Part shown: one piece after another, positions 5,817-6,965 of the stretch
How positions within the stretch are numbered: the first letter of the stretch is position 1
Layout: every line of letters starts with the position of its first letter
Position numbers and translations under genes: made by a program
DNA from: Deltaproteobacteria bacterium
GTDB taxonomy: Bacteria > Desulfobacterota > Binatia > UBA9968
Direction: 5' to 3'
NCBI GenBank assembly: GCA_005878685.1
Contig: VBLN01000026.1
Location: forward strand, 810-7,774
DNA length: 6,965 nt
Notes under the pieces: model-generated
The model's input: the letters and a program-made list of their open reading frames with translations, nothing else
What the model was told of the DNA's origin: nothing
Database searches by the model: none

Positions 5817-6833
5817 CTACAAGCTCACCTTTTCGGCGTAGAGATCCTTAAGGAAGCCGCTCGATTTGAGTTCCTCTAGAAAGCGCGGCTCAAACAAGTC
5901 GAGCGGCTTAAGAGCTTTAGCCTTTTGATCCGCCACGGACACGGCATCAATGGCGGCCTGCATAGCTTCTCCGTTCGGGATCGGAAGCGGTTTCAACTGA
6001 GCCGCAAAGGAATCATACATGGTTTCGAGCGTGGACGGAGCTGCTCCGCTGAAATATTTCTTGATGATCGCGATGCTCTCGTTGCGGTGAGACAGATAGT
6101 AGTGGATCGCCGCCACGTATCCCTTGGTAAAGCGCCGCACGGCTTCCTGATCCTTCTGAACAAAGGACCGAGTCGTCATTAACAGAGAGTCGATTACCGG
6201 GACTTCTTTAACCTCAAGCACTTTTAGCCCCAGCTCTCTTGCTCCTGAAGCGGTCTCTGGATTTAGTGGCGCACCTTGGATCTTATTTTGCGAAAGGGCG
6301 GCTATCCTGTTGGGCGATAATCCTGCCGCGACAATCTGAACGTCTTTCACGGGGTCCAGGCCCGCTCGTCTGAGAATAATTCGAGCGATAAGATCGGATC
6401 TTTCACCAAGCGCCGACACATCAATTTTCTTGCCTCTGAGATCTTTAATCTGCGAGAGGCCTGAGGAGAGAACCATGGCGTACTGCTCCATTTTGACATG
6501 AGATCCTAGGAAAACGATATCGGCGCCTTTGAGGATTGGTGAGAAAATCGCAAGGGGGTTGCCAAATCCTAGGACGACGTCCACCCCGATTAAAGACTGA
6601 ATCCCCCCTGAAAGGGCGTCTTGAATAAAAACCTCCTCGATATCCACATCGTATTGCTTAAAGATGCTGCCATCGATGCCCACGTAAGCAACGGCCGTCC
6701 CTATCCCCCAACCTGAATAGGCCAATTTCACCCTTCTTGAGCTGGTCGCCGCGCTCGCAGGAGAAAGCCAGAGCCCCAAGAGACATGCGACGCCGGCGAC
6801 TATGGCTACAACCGACTTTTTAACAGGCTTCAT
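5817..6833 (-). CDS. Periplasmic ABC-transporter substrate-binding protein, NMT1/TauA/SsuA-like
   Basis: Exported binding protein of 338 residues with a type II periplasmic-binding fold. The signal peptide has a basic start (K2, K5, K6), a hydrophobic core (about 8-23) and an ASA cleavage site at 26-28. C17 lies inside the core without a proper lipobox, so a lipoprotein is unlikely. The mature part opens with VKLAYSGWGIG (35-45), then IDGSIFKQYDVDIEEVFI (53-70), the usual start of NitT/TauT (NMT1/THI5-like) binding proteins. DLRGKKIDVSALGERSD (131-147) and RRAGLDPVKDVQIV (155-168) match the family's hinge and second lobe. Members bind sulfonates, nitrate, pyrimidine precursors or other small organics; the ligand here is unknown. 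No permease or ATPase gene is in the window. ATG 6833 is chosen because it starts the signal peptide; an in-frame GTG at 6842 would add three residues. Neither start has a clear Shine-Dalgarno. Confidence 0.88.
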   Translation of the reverse strand: MKPVKKSVVAIVAGVACLLGLWLSPASAATSSRRVKLAYSGWGIGTAVAYVGIDGSIFKQYDVDIEEVFIQDALSGGIQSLIGVDVVLGFGNPLAIFSPILKGADIVFLGSHVKMEQYAMVLSSGLSQIKDLRGKKIDVSALGERSDLIARIILRRAGLDPVKDVQIVAAGLSPNRIAALSQNKIQGAPLNPETASGARELGLKVLEVKEVPVIDSLLMTTRSFVQKDQEAVRRFTKGYVAAIHYYLSHRNESIAIIKKYFSGAAPSTLETMYDSFAAQLKPLPIPNGEAMQAAIDAVSVADQKAKALKPLDLFEPRFLEELKSSGFLKDLYAEKVSL

Positions 6834-6842
6834 GTCTAACAC

Positions 6843-6870
6843 TATATAGCAGTTTCTCGTAATCTTCCAA
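6843..6870 (-). promoter_or_regulatory. Possible sigma70-like promoter of the binding-protein gene
   Basis: On the minus strand TTGGAA (6865-6870, 4 of 6 to TTGACA), a 16-bp spacer and TATATA (6843-6848, 4 of 6 to TATAAT) precede the ATG by only 9 bases. Transcription would start almost at the ATG, which fits the absence of a Shine-Dalgarno but makes the site doubtful. Confidence 0.25.
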
Positions 6871-6918
6871 GTGGTCTTTCCAGATCGGTTTCGTTGCTAA
6901 AATTTTTAGAATTTTTTC

Positions 6919-6947
6919 TTGTCAGCTTATTTCTTTCATGTTATACA
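6919..6947 (+). promoter_or_regulatory. Sigma70-like promoter reading out of the right edge
   Basis: TTGTCA (6919-6924, 5 of 6), a 17-bp spacer and TATACA (6942-6947, 4 of 6) lie on the plus strand. A very AT-rich stretch (6898-6918) sits upstream, where an UP element would be. This suggests a gene divergent from the binding protein and starting beyond the window. Confidence 0.45.
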
Positions 6948-6960
6948 CGTCCGAGACGTG
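6946..6960. promoter_or_regulatory. Perfect 15-bp inverted repeat, operator candidate
   Basis: CACGTC-CGA-GACGTG is a perfect 6-bp inverted repeat with a 3-base centre. It overlaps the last bases of the -10 candidate and the expected transcription start, a usual place for a repressor site. Alternatively it could form a small hairpin at the 5' end of the transcript. The regulator is unknown. Confidence 0.4.
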
Positions 6961-6965
6961 GTTCC

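Overview
The window comes from a Gram-negative bacterium. It carries the C-terminal end of a FadL-type outer-membrane channel and a periplasmic substrate-binding protein with a signal peptide. It also has its own glutaminyl-tRNA synthetase of the E. coli type, so Gln-tRNA(Gln) need not be made by the GatCAB amidation route. Base composition is moderate and both tRNA genes encode their CCA ends. I cannot place the organism reliably. The NMT1-like binding protein and the heptad intergenic repeat would fit an uncultured proteobacterium-like or Desulfobacterota/Binatota/NC10-type genome, but that is only an impression.

Layout. (1) 1-480, plus strand: 3' end of a FadL/OmpP1/TodX-family gene. (2) 586-1590, minus: extended SDR (NAD-dependent epimerase/3-beta-HSD-like), convergent with the FadL gene and downstream of glnS. 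(3) 1613-1671: nested inverted repeats between glnS and the SDR gene. (4) 1696-3393, minus: glnS. (5) 3394-3565: divergent intergenic region with a strong glnS ribosome-binding site and a structured gltX leader. (6) 3566-4990, plus: gltX. (7) 5016-5091 and 5093-5167, plus: tRNA-Gln(CTG) and tRNA-Glu(CTC), one base apart, 25 bases after gltX. (8) 5104-5619, minus: ElaA/YjcF-type GNAT acetyltransferase whose 3' end runs antisense through tRNA-Glu. (9) 5706-5781: two inverted arrays of a 7-bp repeat. (10) 5817-6833, minus: NMT1/TauA-like binding protein. (11) 6834-6965: intergenic region with a good plus-strand sigma70-like promoter and a palindromic operator candidate for a gene beyond the right edge.

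The central theme is glutamine/glutamate decoding. Both synthetases (divergent) and one cognate tRNA for each lie within about 3.5 kb, with the two tRNAs directly behind gltX. The other genes (FadL-type channel, SDR, GNAT, binding protein) share no obvious pathway with them. I see no defence system, mobile element, CRISPR array or other clearly undescribed system. The most noteworthy points are the synthetase/tRNA cluster, the GNAT-tRNA antisense overlap and the inverted heptad repeats.
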